38,728 nt of DNA. Source: Nonomuraea zeae (GTDB lineage Bacteria > Actinomycetota > Actinomycetes > Streptosporangiales > Streptosporangiaceae). The notes beneath the pieces were generated by a model that made no database searches, had not been told where the DNA came from, and worked only from the letters and a program-made list of their open reading frames with translations. Location: positions 1 to 38,728 of the forward strand of contig NZ_VCKX01000100.1 in the NCBI RefSeq assembly GCF_005889725.1, in the 5' to 3' direction. Both the position numbers and the translations under genes were made by a program. This document shows positions 1-8,139 of this stretch, one piece after another (the stretch's first letter is position 1; every line of letters begins with the position of its first letter).

Positions 1-208
1 CTCCAGGCCGCTGGCCACGCCGCCCGAGCCACCCCGGCCACGCGCTCTGTGCGCCCTGGCCATCCGGCCCGGCCGGCCCAAAGCCCGCCCCACCTTCCGA
101 CCCTTTGCACGCGCGCCCGGCCGCCTCGGACGCGCACGGCACTGCATCCCCGGGCACGCACAACCCGACCATCCCAGGCAGCGCACGGCCTCAGGCCCGA
201 AGCGGTGT

Positions 209-254
209 GGCCAGGAGGCCGAGGCGGGTGTGGCCAGGGGGCCGAGGCGGGTGT
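209..254. repeat. 23-bp tandem direct repeat, two copies
   Basis: The unit runs 209-231 and again 232-254 with one mismatch (A versus G at the eighth base). The second copy also forms most of the left arm of the long inverted repeat at 235-313. Confidence 0.75.
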
Positions 255-313
255 GCTCGGTCGCCCCGGCGAGCTCAGCCGATCGCCTCGGGCACACCCG
301 CCTCGGCCCCCTG
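235..313. repeat. Perfect 22-bp inverted repeat with 35-nt loop
   Basis: Positions 235-256 are exactly complementary to 292-313, which gives a very stable hairpin about 79 nt long. It lies beyond the rpsA terminator, so it may be a second, backup terminator, a site protecting RNA ends, or a relic of a repeat family. No U-run flanks it. Confidence 0.7.
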
Positions 314-326
314 CATCCCGGGCACG

Positions 327-364
327 CGAAAGGCCCCGCACGAGGATCCGTGCGGGGCCTTTCG
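327..364 (-). terminator. Intrinsic terminator of rpsA
   Basis: A perfect 16-bp stem (327-342 with 349-364) closes a 6-nt loop. The 3' side on the minus strand ends in T residues. It lies about 40 bp past the rpsA stop codon. Confidence 0.85.
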
Positions 365-405
365 GTGAAGGCTATGCCTCAAGCCAGAGACGAGGACCTA
401 TGACC

Positions 406-1896
406 TCAGCTCTGACCGCCGGCGAGCTTCTCGCGCAGAGCCGCGAGCGCCTCGTCCGAGGCGAGCGCACCACTGGCCGGAGCCGAGGAGGAAGAGCTGC
501 TGCTGCCCGCCTGGGGCTGCGTCTCACCGCTGTAGGACGAGGGAGCGGCCTCTCCGGCCTCCGCCTCGGCCTTGCGGGCCTCCTCGATCTGCTTCTTGTG
601 AGCCTCGAAGCGGGTCTGAGCCTCGGCGTACTGCCGCTCCCACTCCTCGCGCTGCTTGTCGAAGCCCTCGAGCCACTCCCCGGTCTCCGAGTCGAAGCCC
701 TCGGGGTAGATGTAGTTGCCCTGGTCGTCGTACGTGGCCGCCATGCCGTAGAGGGTCGGGTCGAACTCGACCTCGGTCCCGACACCCTCGTTGGCCTGCT
801 TCAGCGAGAGGCTGATGCGACGACGGTCGAGGTCGATGTCGATGATCTTCACGAAGATCTCGTCGCCGACCTGGACGACCTGCTCCGGGATCTCCACGTG
901 GCGCTCGGCCAGCTCGGAGATGTGGACCAGGCCCTCGATGCCCTCCTCGACCCGGACGAACGCACCGAACGGCACCAGCTTGGTGACGCGGCCCGGCACG
1001 ACCTGGCCGATCTGGTGGGTGCGGGCGAACTGCTGCCACGGGTCTTCCTGAGTGGCCTTGAGCGACAGGGAGACGCGCTCGCGCTCCATGTCGACGTCGA
1101 GGACCTCGACCGTGACCTCCTGGCCCACCTCGACCACCTCGGACGGGTGGTCGATGTGCTTCCAGGACAGCTCGGACACGTGGACCAGACCGTCAACGCC
1201 GCCGAGGTCCACGAACGCACCGAAGTTGACGATCGAGGAGACGACGCCCTTGCGGACCTGGCCCTTCTGGAGGGTGTTGAGGAACGTCTGGCGAACCTCG
1301 GACTGCGTCTGCTCGAGCCAGGCGCGGCGCGACAGAACCACGTTGTTGCGGTTCTTGTCGAGCTCTATGATCTTCGCCTCGAGCTCGCGGCCGACGTACG
1401 GCTGCAGGTCGCGGACGCGGCGCATCTCGACCAGGGACGCCGGGAGGAAGCCACGCAGGCCGATGTCCAGGATGAGACCACCCTTGACGACCTCGATGAC
1501 CGTGCCGGTGACGATGCCGTCCTCGTCCTTGATCTTCTCGATCGTGCCCCAGGCGCGCTCGTACTGAGCACGCTTCTTGGACAGGATCAGCCGGCCCTCC
1601 TTGTCCTCCTTCTGGAGGACCAGGGCTTCGACATGCTCGCCGACTTCCACGACGTCAGCAGGGTCGACATCGTGCTTGATGGAAAGCTCACGCGAGGGGA
1701 TGACACCCTCGGTCTTGTAGCCGATATCGAGAAGGACCTCGTCTCGATCGACCTTGACGACGGTGCCCTCGACGATGTCGCCGTCGTTGAAGTACTTGAT
1801 GGTCTCGTCGATCGCTGCGAGGAAGGCTTCCTCGGACCCGATGTCGTTGACCGCTACCTGCGGGGTGCTCGAGGTGGCCTCAGTGCTGGACGTCAT
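406..1896 (-). CDS. rpsA: 30S ribosomal protein S1
   Basis: This 496-residue protein binds mRNA on the small ribosomal subunit and helps recruit and unwind transcripts for translation. Four S1 (OB-fold) RNA-binding domains are visible at about residues 39-108, 124-191, 212-280 and 297-366; the last two carry the typical F-GAFV and GLVH-SEL signatures. This four-domain form is usual for actinobacteria, against six in E. coli. A charged, probably helical region (410-450) and a serine-rich low-complexity tail with a run of seven Ser (465-471) follow. The ATG at 1896 was chosen because the protein then begins just ahead of the usual actinobacterial S1 start (a GGAG lies 11 nt upstream); the frame stays open further 5' but looks non-conserved. 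A strong promoter match lies 150 bp upstream and a terminator follows. Confidence 0.97.
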   Translation of the reverse strand: MTSSTEATSSTPQVAVNDIGSEEAFLAAIDETIKYFNDGDIVEGTVVKVDRDEVLLDIGYKTEGVIPSRELSIKHDVDPADVVEVGEHVEALVLQKEDKEGRLILSKKRAQYERAWGTIEKIKDEDGIVTGTVIEVVKGGLILDIGLRGFLPASLVEMRRVRDLQPYVGRELEAKIIELDKNRNNVVLSRRAWLEQTQSEVRQTFLNTLQKGQVRKGVVSSIVNFGAFVDLGGVDGLVHVSELSWKHIDHPSEVVEVGQEVTVEVLDVDMERERVSLSLKATQEDPWQQFARTHQIGQVVPGRVTKLVPFGAFVRVEEGIEGLVHISELAERHVEIPEQVVQVGDEIFVKIIDIDLDRRRISLSLKQANEGVGTEVEFDPTLYGMAATYDDQGNYIYPEGFDSETGEWLEGFDKQREEWERQYAEAQTRFEAHKKQIEEARKAEAEAGEAAPSSYSGETQPQAGSSSSSSSAPASGALASDEALAALREKLAGGQS

Positions 1897-2047
1897 GTGT
1901 GGAATTGCTCCGAACGCGGACAGGATGTCGATGTGGCGGATGCGCGGCAGGCCCTCTTCCGCATCAAGCCGAGGAATTACGACATCGACGTGACCGAGCG
2001 CGAGCCCGCTCCGTCTGAGGCGCGCGCGAGCCCACAGCGCAGCGATC

Positions 2048-2076
2048 AGCATATGAGACCTTCGCCACTGGGTCAA
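2048..2076 (-). promoter_or_regulatory. Housekeeping-type promoter for rpsA
   Basis: On the minus strand TTGACC (2071-2076) is followed after exactly 17 bp by TATGCT (2048-2053), close to the sigma-70 class consensus. Transcription would start near 2041 and give a leader of about 145 nt before the rpsA ATG. The element sits between the stop codon of the upstream deacetylase gene and rpsA. Confidence 0.7.
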
Positions 2077-2088
2077 TCCAAGGAGGAT

Positions 2089-3183
2089 TCAGTAGGCGAT
2101 GACCTGGAGCCCGCGCTTGGCCCCGATTTTACCCCGTTGCTTCTCCGGGACGGAGATCCGGTCGGGGTCTCCGTCGGAGACATAGCGCTTGTCAGGGTGC
2201 TTTTGCAACCATTCGAGCCAGTATTGCGAGCACCACTTGCGGCACTCGCCCTTCTTGCCGTTGCTCTGGATCCGCTGGATCGCACCACGATCGAATTTTT
2301 TCGCGTAGGGCGAAAGCGAAGGCTCGGCTCCGGCGAGGAACACGCCCGCGAAATCATACCTGGAGCCGTCCCATGAGCCCGTACGGGCGGCCTTCTTGGT
2401 CCTGGGCATGGAGCCATACGGCAAAGCCATGGTCCTGGAGGGCGGCACGCCGAGTTTCTTGAGCAGGCGTTCGATCCGGACGATCTGCTCGCTGACCTTC
2501 TTCTTCTTCAGCGCGCGCAGGTTGGGGTGGTTCCAGGTGTGGTTCGCCACCTCGTAGCCGTGATCGACCAGCCACCGCACGGCCGCCGTCTGGGACTCCC
2601 TGTCCCGCAACCCGAACGGCTCCCTGTTGATCCAGAACGTGGCGACCGGGCGGAAGGACGGGTATTTCCTGGCCACCTCCTGGATCACGCCCACGGCCGT
2701 GTCGGGCGCGGGGTTGCCGCTCGCGTCCAGGGCGAAGTGGCTCGGGTGCCCGTCGTCGAACGTCAGGACGACCGGGAACTTCCCCGCCGGCACCTGGATG
2801 TCGCCGGTGGCGAACTCCCTGGCGCTGATCGGCACGTAGCCCTGCTTGGCCAGCTTCTCCAGCTCTTTCCTGAGCTGGGCGGGAGTCCGGTCGATCGAGG
2901 CGACGCGCTTGGCGAGGATCCGGTGGTACATCAGCACGGGCACGAGGCCGACCTCGTTGGCGTGCACCTGCCGGGCGAACTCGGGGGTGGAGACCACCCC
3001 TGGCGGCTGGCCGACCGGGGCCGGCGTCGCCGGCGCGACGCCGTTGTCGACCTTGGCCACGTCCTTCGGCTCGGCGTGTGGCCTGCCCTCGGGCGGCAGG
3101 AGGCTCAACCCGATGATGGCGACCGTCACCACCACCACGTTCGCGATGCCGATGATCCGCGTGAGGGACGCTGATATCCGCAC
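2089..3183 (-). CDS. Membrane-anchored polysaccharide deacetylase (NodB/CE4 fold)
   Basis: A 364-residue protein probably acting outside the membrane to remove acetyl groups from a cell-wall or surface polysaccharide. Residues 9-29 form one hydrophobic anchor, followed by a Pro/Ala-rich linker. The CE4 domain has motif 1 TFDDG (141-145; D143 is the expected base and D144 a metal ligand) and motif 2 H-x3-H (NHTWNHP, H215 and H219), the other two metal ligands. An SPY-type loop and RxxY-like residues follow. The GTG at 3183 has a GGGAG four nt upstream and puts the anchor at the N-terminus; a TTG at 3243 is the longer alternative. It lies directly downstream of polA (stop at 3256) on the same strand and may be cotranscribed. 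The exact substrate cannot be told. Confidence 0.85.
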   Translation of the reverse strand: MRISASLTRIIGIANVVVVTVAIIGLSLLPPEGRPHAEPKDVAKVDNGVAPATPAPVGQPPGVVSTPEFARQVHANEVGLVPVLMYHRILAKRVASIDRTPAQLRKELEKLAKQGYVPISAREFATGDIQVPAGKFPVVLTFDDGHPSHFALDASGNPAPDTAVGVIQEVARKYPSFRPVATFWINREPFGLRDRESQTAAVRWLVDHGYEVANHTWNHPNLRALKKKKVSEQIVRIERLLKKLGVPPSRTMALPYGSMPRTKKAARTGSWDGSRYDFAGVFLAGAEPSLSPYAKKFDRGAIQRIQSNGKKGECRKWCSQYWLEWLQKHPDKRYVSDGDPDRISVPEKQRGKIGAKRGLQVIAY

Positions 3184-3255
3184 AGAACTCCCGGCCGCTC
3201 GGTGAAACGTAGCATCCAGGGTAGTGCAGAACCGCCCAAACAACGGCCCTGATGA

Positions 3256-5946
3256 TCAGTGGCCGGCGTCCTCCCACGTACGCCCGACGCCCACGGAGAC
3301 CTCCAGCGGGACCCGCAGATGGTAGGCGGCGTTCATCTGGTCGCACACGAGCGCCCTGAGCCGCTCCAGCTCCCCTGGCGCCACCTCGAACACGAGCTCG
3401 TCGTGCACCTGCAGCAGCATCCGCGAGGCCAGCCCCTCCTCCACGATGGCCTGGCGGACGTTGAGCATGGCGACCTTGATGATGTCGGCGGCCGAGCCCT
3501 GGATCGGGGCGTTGAGCGCCATCCGCTCGGCCATCTCGCGGCGCTGGCGGTTGTCGCTGGTGAGGTCGGGCAGGTAGCGGCGGCGGCCCATGATCGTCTC
3601 GGTGTAGCCGTCGGCACGCGCCTGCTGGACGATGGCCTGCAGGAAGTCGCGCACGCCGCCGAACTCGGTGAAGTATTCCTCCTTCAGCGCCCGCGCCTCG
3701 GCCACCGGGATGTTGAGCTGCCCGGACAGCCCGAAGTCGGACAGGCCGTAGGCGAGCCCGTAGTTCATCGCCTTGATGCGGGCGCGCAGCTCGCCGTCGA
3801 TCTGCTCGGGCGGCAGGTCGAACACCCTGGCCGCAGTGGCCTGGTGGAAGTCGTGGCCGGACTCGAAGGCCTCGATCAGCGACTCGTCGCCCGACAGGTG
3901 GGCCATGATGCGCAGCTCGATCTGGCTGTAGTCGGCCGTCAGCAGCGTCTCGTAGCCCTCGCCGACCACGAAGCCCTGCCGGATGCGGCGGCCCTCGGCG
4001 GTGCGGATCGGGATGTTCTGCAGGTTGGGCTTTTCCGACGACAGGCGGCCGGTGGCGGCGATGATCTGGTTGAAGGTGGTGTGGATGCGGCCGTCGTCGG
4101 AGATCTCCTTGATCAGCCCTTCGACGGTGGTGCGCAACTTCTGCTGGTCACGGTGGCGCAGCATGATCGTCGGCAGCTCGTGCTCGGTCTGCGTGACCAG
4201 CCAGGCGAGCTGGTCGGCGTCGGTGCTGTAGCCGGTCTTGATCTTCTTCGTCTTGGGCAGGCCGAGCCGGGTGAACAGGATCTCCTGGAGCTGCTTGGGC
4301 GAGCCGAGGTTGAACTGCTCACCGACCGACCGGTGCGCCTCCTCCACGGCGTGCTTGACCGCGGCGCCGAACTCACCCTCCAGGCCCGCGAAGTATTCGC
4401 CGTCGACCGCGATGCCCGCCCGCTCCATCTCGGCCAGCACGGCCAGCAGCGGCAGCTCCACGTCGGCCAGCAGCTGGGTGCCGCCGCGCCCGGCCAGGAA
4501 CGTCTCCAGGGAGACGGCCAGCTCCAGCACGGCGTGGGCGCGCAGCGCGAGGTCCTTGGCCGGGGCGTCCTCGTCGTCGCCGAACAGCGCGGCCTGCCCG
4601 CTCGACTCCTCCTCGGCCCGCAGGTCGCGGTTGAGGTAGCGCCTGGCCAGGTCTTCGAGCGCGAACGTGCGCTGGCCCGGCATGGCGAGGTAGGCGGCCA
4701 GCGCGGTGTCGCAGCTCAGGCCGCGCAGCTCCATGCCCTGCGCCCAGAGGGCCAGGATGGGCCCCTTGGCGTCGTGCACGGCCTTGGGCTTGGTGTCGTC
4801 GCCCAGCCAGGCCCGCAGGGCCGCCTCGTCGGCCTCGGTGAGCTTGACGGGGTCGATGAAGGCGGCCGTGCCGTCGGGCGAGGCGACGGCGATGCCCTCG
4901 ACACGCCCGGTGCCGCTGCCGTAGACGCCCTTGAAGGCGAGCCCGGCGCGGCCCTCGGGCAGCGCGGCCAGCCAGCCGCCGACCCGGTCGGGGCCGAGGA
5001 TCACGGTCTCGACCTCGAAGCCCAGCTCGGGCTCCTGCTCGCCGGTGCCGAGCACCTTGAACACGCGCTCGCGCAGCTCCCCGCGGATCTGCAGGGTGTC
5101 GAACAGCTTGTTGATCTCCTCGCGCTCCCAGGCCCCCTGGGTGAGCTCGCCGAGCTCCACGTCGAGCGCGACGTCGCGCAGCAGCTCGGTGAGGCGCCGG
5201 TTCAGCAGCACCTGGGCGACGTGCTCGCGCAGCTTGTCGCCGACCTTGCCCTTGACCTCGTCGACCCGGTCGACGAGCGCGGTCAGCGAGCCGAACTCGC
5301 GCACCCACTTGGCCGCGGTCTTCTCGCCCACGCTGGGGATGCTCAGCAGGTTGTCGCTGGGGTCGCCGCGCAGCGCGGCGAAGTCGGGATACTGCGCCGG
5401 GGTGAGGCCGTACTTCTCCTCGACCGCCTCGGGCGTGAACCTGGTCATGTCGCTGATGCCGCGCCGCGTCATCAGGACCGTGACGTGCTCGTTGACCAGC
5501 TGCAGCGCGTCGCGGTCGCCGGTGACGATCAGGACGCTCATCCCCTCGGCGGAGGCGCGGGTGGCCAGCGTGGCGATCAGGTCGTCGGCCTCGAAGCCCG
5601 CCTTGGACAGGCGCGGGATGCGCAGCGTGTCGAGCAGCTCGAAGATCAGCTGCATCTGACCGCGGAAGTCCTCGGGGGTCTCGCTCCTGTCGGCCTTGTA
5701 GTCGGCGTATTCCTCGTGCCGGAACGTCGGCTCCGACCTGTCGAAGGCCACCGCCACGTGGGTCGGCTGCTCGTCGCGCAGGATGTTGGTCAGCATCGAG
5801 GTGAACCCGTAGACCGCCTCGGTGTGCTGACCGTCGGTGGTCATCAGGTTGGCGTCCTTGAGCGCGTAGAACGCGCGATAGGCCAGGGAATGCCCGTCAA
5901 GCAGCAACAGACACGGGCGGCTGGGGGTCACTTCACTCTTCGGCAC
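3256..5946 (-). CDS. polA: DNA polymerase I
   Basis: An 896-residue replication and repair polymerase that removes RNA primers and fills gaps. The N-terminal 5'-nuclease domain (about 10-300) keeps its acidic cluster, including D17, EADD (119-122) and TGDRD (142-146). The middle 3'-5' exonuclease domain (about 310-490) looks inactive: the metal-binding FDTET-type motif is replaced near 336-345, and only the vestigial CDTALAAYL (412-420) is left. The polymerase domain has motif A DYSQIELR (672-679), the O-helix ending MNYGLAYG (727-734) and motif C VHDELVF (847-853). Tyr729 occupies the position that is Phe in E. coli Pol I; mycobacterial PolA also has Tyr here, which is known to weaken discrimination against dideoxynucleotides. 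The GTG at 5946 lacks a clear ribosome-binding site. A TAGGCT hexamer (5953-5958) six bases upstream hints at leaderless transcription; GTG at 5931 is an alternative start. Confidence 0.96.
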   Translation of the reverse strand: MPKSEVTPSRPCLLLLDGHSLAYRAFYALKDANLMTTDGQHTEAVYGFTSMLTNILRDEQPTHVAVAFDRSEPTFRHEEYADYKADRSETPEDFRGQMQLIFELLDTLRIPRLSKAGFEADDLIATLATRASAEGMSVLIVTGDRDALQLVNEHVTVLMTRRGISDMTRFTPEAVEEKYGLTPAQYPDFAALRGDPSDNLLSIPSVGEKTAAKWVREFGSLTALVDRVDEVKGKVGDKLREHVAQVLLNRRLTELLRDVALDVELGELTQGAWEREEINKLFDTLQIRGELRERVFKVLGTGEQEPELGFEVETVILGPDRVGGWLAALPEGRAGLAFKGVYGSGTGRVEGIAVASPDGTAAFIDPVKLTEADEAALRAWLGDDTKPKAVHDAKGPILALWAQGMELRGLSCDTALAAYLAMPGQRTFALEDLARRYLNRDLRAEEESSGQAALFGDDEDAPAKDLALRAHAVLELAVSLETFLAGRGGTQLLADVELPLLAVLAEMERAGIAVDGEYFAGLEGEFGAAVKHAVEEAHRSVGEQFNLGSPKQLQEILFTRLGLPKTKKIKTGYSTDADQLAWLVTQTEHELPTIMLRHRDQQKLRTTVEGLIKEISDDGRIHTTFNQIIAATGRLSSEKPNLQNIPIRTAEGRRIRQGFVVGEGYETLLTADYSQIELRIMAHLSGDESLIEAFESGHDFHQATAARVFDLPPEQIDGELRARIKAMNYGLAYGLSDFGLSGQLNIPVAEARALKEEYFTEFGGVRDFLQAIVQQARADGYTETIMGRRRYLPDLTSDNRQRREMAERMALNAPIQGSAADIIKVAMLNVRQAIVEEGLASRMLLQVHDELVFEVAPGELERLRALVCDQMNAAYHLRVPLEVSVGVGRTWEDAGH

Positions 5947-6008
5947 GTACGCAGCCTAGTCTGCGTCTGCGACAGAAAACCTGAGCTCGGAAGAGTGGAG
6001 ACGTCCCT

Positions 6009-6437
6009 TTGACGCAGACCAACCCCGCAAACCCCGCCCCGGCCGGTCTGGAGGTCCTCAGCGGCATGCATGAGGGCACTCTCGCCCAGCGTATGGGCAT
6101 CGAGTTCGTCGAGGCCGGGCCCGACCGCGTCGTGGGCCGGATGCCGGTCGAGGGCAACACCCAGCCGTACGGGCTGCTGCACGGCGGCGCCTCGGTGGTG
6201 CTGGCGGAGTCGCTCGGCTCGGTGGCCGCGGCCATCCACGCCGGGCCCGGCCGCATCGCCGTGGGGATCGAGATCAACGCCACCCACCACCGCTCGGCGC
6301 GATCGGGTTACGTCACGGGGGTCGCGACGAAGTTGCACGGAGGCCGCACTTTGGCCACGTACGACATCGAGATCACCGACGAGCAGGGGCGACGCGTCTG
6401 CACCTCCCGCCTCACCTGCATGCTGCGCGACAGCTGA
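6009..6437 (+). CDS. PaaI-type hotdog-fold acyl-CoA thioesterase
   Basis: A 142-residue single hotdog domain expected to hydrolyse acyl- or aryl-CoA thioesters in the cytoplasm. The diagnostic HGGA (58-61) followed by LAE (65-67, with E67 as the presumed catalytic acid) matches the PaaI/YbdB/4-hydroxybenzoyl-CoA thioesterase group, and the late strands (VGIEINATHH, ATKLHGGRTLATYDI) fit. The TTG start has a good GGAG at 5997-6000 with 8-nt spacing. It is divergent from polA across only 62 bp, an arrangement seen near polA in other actinobacteria. The acyl substrate cannot be predicted. Confidence 0.88.
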   Translation: MTQTNPANPAPAGLEVLSGMHEGTLAQRMGIEFVEAGPDRVVGRMPVEGNTQPYGLLHGGASVVLAESLGSVAAAIHAGPGRIAVGIEINATHHRSARSGYVTGVATKLHGGRTLATYDIEITDEQGRRVCTSRLTCMLRDS

Positions 6438-6503
6438 CCCTCCGGTCACTTCTGCCGACCCTTTGCGCGCCGGCCCCGCGGGTCGCTACGGTTGCCAGGA
6501 CAA

Positions 6504-6578
6504 GCCCGCGGGGAGGCCAAGTAGAAAACGTGTACGGCCGGGGAAGCCTTACATGGCCCCAAAGGCCGCCCCGCGGGC
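6504..6578. other. GC-rich long hairpin in the spacer before the liv operon
   Basis: Positions 6504-6518 pair with 6564-6578 (14 of 15 bp) around a 45-nt loop that can itself fold (GGGG 6540-6543 with CCCC 6557-6560). An upstream CCCCGCGGG stretch (about 6473-6481) could compete for the left arm. It may be the thioesterase terminator or a structured RNA. No known riboswitch core was recognised. The rest of 6438-6672 shows no gene. Confidence 0.45.
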
Positions 6579-6672
6579 TCCTCCAGTTCCACCGGACGAT
6601 CTTTATGGATTCGTTTCCGAGAAGCGCCAGGCGTCTCCGCTCATTTAGCCCCTGACCTGGTGCGTTGATTCC

Positions 6673-6719
6673 TCACATGAGTGACACGCAGTTGTCACTA
6701 ATTGGTGACGAACGATACT
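6673..6719 (+). promoter_or_regulatory. Candidate promoter and GTGAC operator of the liv operon
   Basis: TTGTCA (6692-6697) and GATACT (6714-6719) are spaced by 16 bp and form a plausible promoter. Overlapping it is the near-perfect palindrome GTCACTAATTGGTGAC (6694-6709). A second inverted pair, TCAC-ATGA-GTGA, lies at 6673-6684. The repeated GTGAC half-sites suggest a dimeric regulator. Transcripts would carry a leader of about 105 nt containing an 8-bp hairpin (6762-6769 with 6797-6804). Confidence 0.5.
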
Positions 6720-6833
6720 GAACCGGGCGTCGCCAGAATAAGCTCCCGCCACAGCATCCCAGTTGTGCCTGCGATGCCCGCGTGTCGAGATGGAGGGGCA
6801 CAACCCCGCCTTGACCTACTTGAGGGAGCACCA

Positions 6834-8123
6834 TTGCGCAGAGCCGTGATCGCGTTCACGGCCTTCCTGGGTGGACTCATCTTCCTGCTGGCCGGACCCG
6901 CCCATGCGGGCCCGGCCGACTGCCAGGGATTGAAGGGAACACTCAAACTCCAAGGCCAGCCAGTGAACGGCGCCAAAATCTCCGTGACCACCGAGAGCGG
7001 ACAACCCGTCAAGGAGGTCACGAGCAACGCCCAGGGCACGTGGGACGTCCAGGTCGACAAGCCGGGTAAATACAAGGTAACGCTCGATGTCGGCTCCCTT
7101 CCGCAGAACAGCGAGGTCCGCGGCGGCACCAACGTCCGCACGCCGACCGTCTACGAGGGAAACTGCTCCACGGTCCTGTTCGCGCTCCAGCCCAAGGCGG
7201 CCCCCGGCCAGGCCCAGCCTGAGGAGGGTGGCGGCAGCTCGTTCTGGACGAGGGCCGCGCAGCTCACGTTCGAGGGTCTCAACCTGGGCCTGATCATCGC
7301 CCTGGCCGCGCTCGGTCTGTCGCTCATCTACGGCACGACCGGCCTGACCAACTTCGCCCACGGCGAGCTGGTCACGCTCGGCGCGCTCCTCGCCTACGCC
7401 TTCAACGTGGGGACCGGCCTGCATCTCATCCCCGCGGCGGTGATCGCGGTGATAGTGGCCGGCGGCCTGGGCTATCTCCAGGACCGCCTGTTCTGGGGCC
7501 AGCTCCGCAAGCGCGGCACGGGCACCATCGCCATGATGATCATCTCCATCGGCGTGGCCATCTTCCTGCGCTACGTGTTCCTGATCATGTTCGGCGGCGA
7601 GAACGAGTCCTACGCCCAGTACACCGCCCAGCCCGGCATCGAGGTCGGGCCGATCTCCGCCGCGCCGAAGAACTTCGTCGCCATGGGCATCGAGCTCTCG
7701 GTCCTGATCATCGTCGGCATCGCGCTGCTGCGCACCCGCACCGGCAAGGCGGCCCGCGCCGTGGCCGACAACCCGGCGCTCGCGGCCTCGTCCGGCATCA
7801 ACGTCGATCGCGTGATCCGGATCATCTGGACCATGGGCGGCGCCATCGCCGCGCTGGCGGGCATCATGCTCGGTCTCTCGCAGAACCTGAAATACACCAT
7901 GGGCCAGGACATCCTGCTGCTCATCTTCGCCGGCGTGACCCTCGGCGGCCTCGGCACCGCCTTCGGCGCACTGGTCGGCTCGCTCGTGGTGGGCCTGTTC
8001 ATCCAGGTCTCGACCTTGTGGGTGCCACCGGAGCTCAAGTCCGTCGGCGCGCTCGCCGTGCTCATCATCGTGCTCCTCGTCCGGCCGCAGGGCATCCTGG
8101 GCCGCCGCGAGCGGGTCGGCTGA
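6834..8123 (+). CDS. livH: LivH-type ABC permease fused to a secreted beta-sandwich domain
   Basis: A 429-residue inner-membrane permease of the branched-chain amino acid/amide importer family (HAAT). It starts with a signal peptide (1-25, cleavage after AHA), then an extracytoplasmic domain (about 30-118) resembling carboxypeptidase-regulatory/SpaA-like beta-sandwiches, with two cysteines (C30, C111) placed to form a disulfide. A flexible Ala/Pro/Gly/Glu linker (119-136) leads into the ordinary LivH permease of about 290 residues (GLSLIYGTTGLTNFAHGE is the family signature near 161-178). Classical LivH has no such N-terminal domain. TTG 6834 was chosen because GGGAG lies five nt upstream (6824-6828) and the signal peptide starts there; an upstream in-frame GTG/ATG extension looks non-coding. 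It is the first gene of livHMGF. Confidence 0.9.
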   Translation: MRRAVIAFTAFLGGLIFLLAGPAHAGPADCQGLKGTLKLQGQPVNGAKISVTTESGQPVKEVTSNAQGTWDVQVDKPGKYKVTLDVGSLPQNSEVRGGTNVRTPTVYEGNCSTVLFALQPKAAPGQAQPEEGGGSSFWTRAAQLTFEGLNLGLIIALAALGLSLIYGTTGLTNFAHGELVTLGALLAYAFNVGTGLHLIPAAVIAVIVAGGLGYLQDRLFWGQLRKRGTGTIAMMIISIGVAIFLRYVFLIMFGGENESYAQYTAQPGIEVGPISAAPKNFVAMGIELSVLIIVGIALLRTRTGKAARAVADNPALAASSGINVDRVIRIIWTMGGAIAALAGIMLGLSQNLKYTMGQDILLLIFAGVTLGGLGTAFGALVGSLVVGLFIQVSTLWVPPELKSVGALAVLIIVLLVRPQGILGRRERVG

Positions 8124-8139
8124 TCGGGGGAGGATCAGA

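Larger units (their letters stand above)
1..328. other. Non-coding, repeat-rich spacer beyond rpsA
   Basis: No recognisable protein is encoded on either strand. The stretch is extremely GC-rich and made of short reiterated motifs, including the direct and inverted repeats listed separately. In mycobacteria and Streptomyces coaE often follows rpsA, but no part of it is visible here. Confidence 0.6.

Noticed and set aside
3259..6012. A 917-codon open frame opposite polA, and a similar 775-codon frame opposite rpsA (49-2376)
   Set aside because: Both mirror real genes through third-position GC bias and show no conserved motif or ribosome-binding site.
6438..6833. Riboswitch (c-di-AMP or other known class) before livH
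   Set aside because: A GGTTGCC block looked suggestive, but the other conserved elements of the ydaO class are missing and no other known core could be matched.
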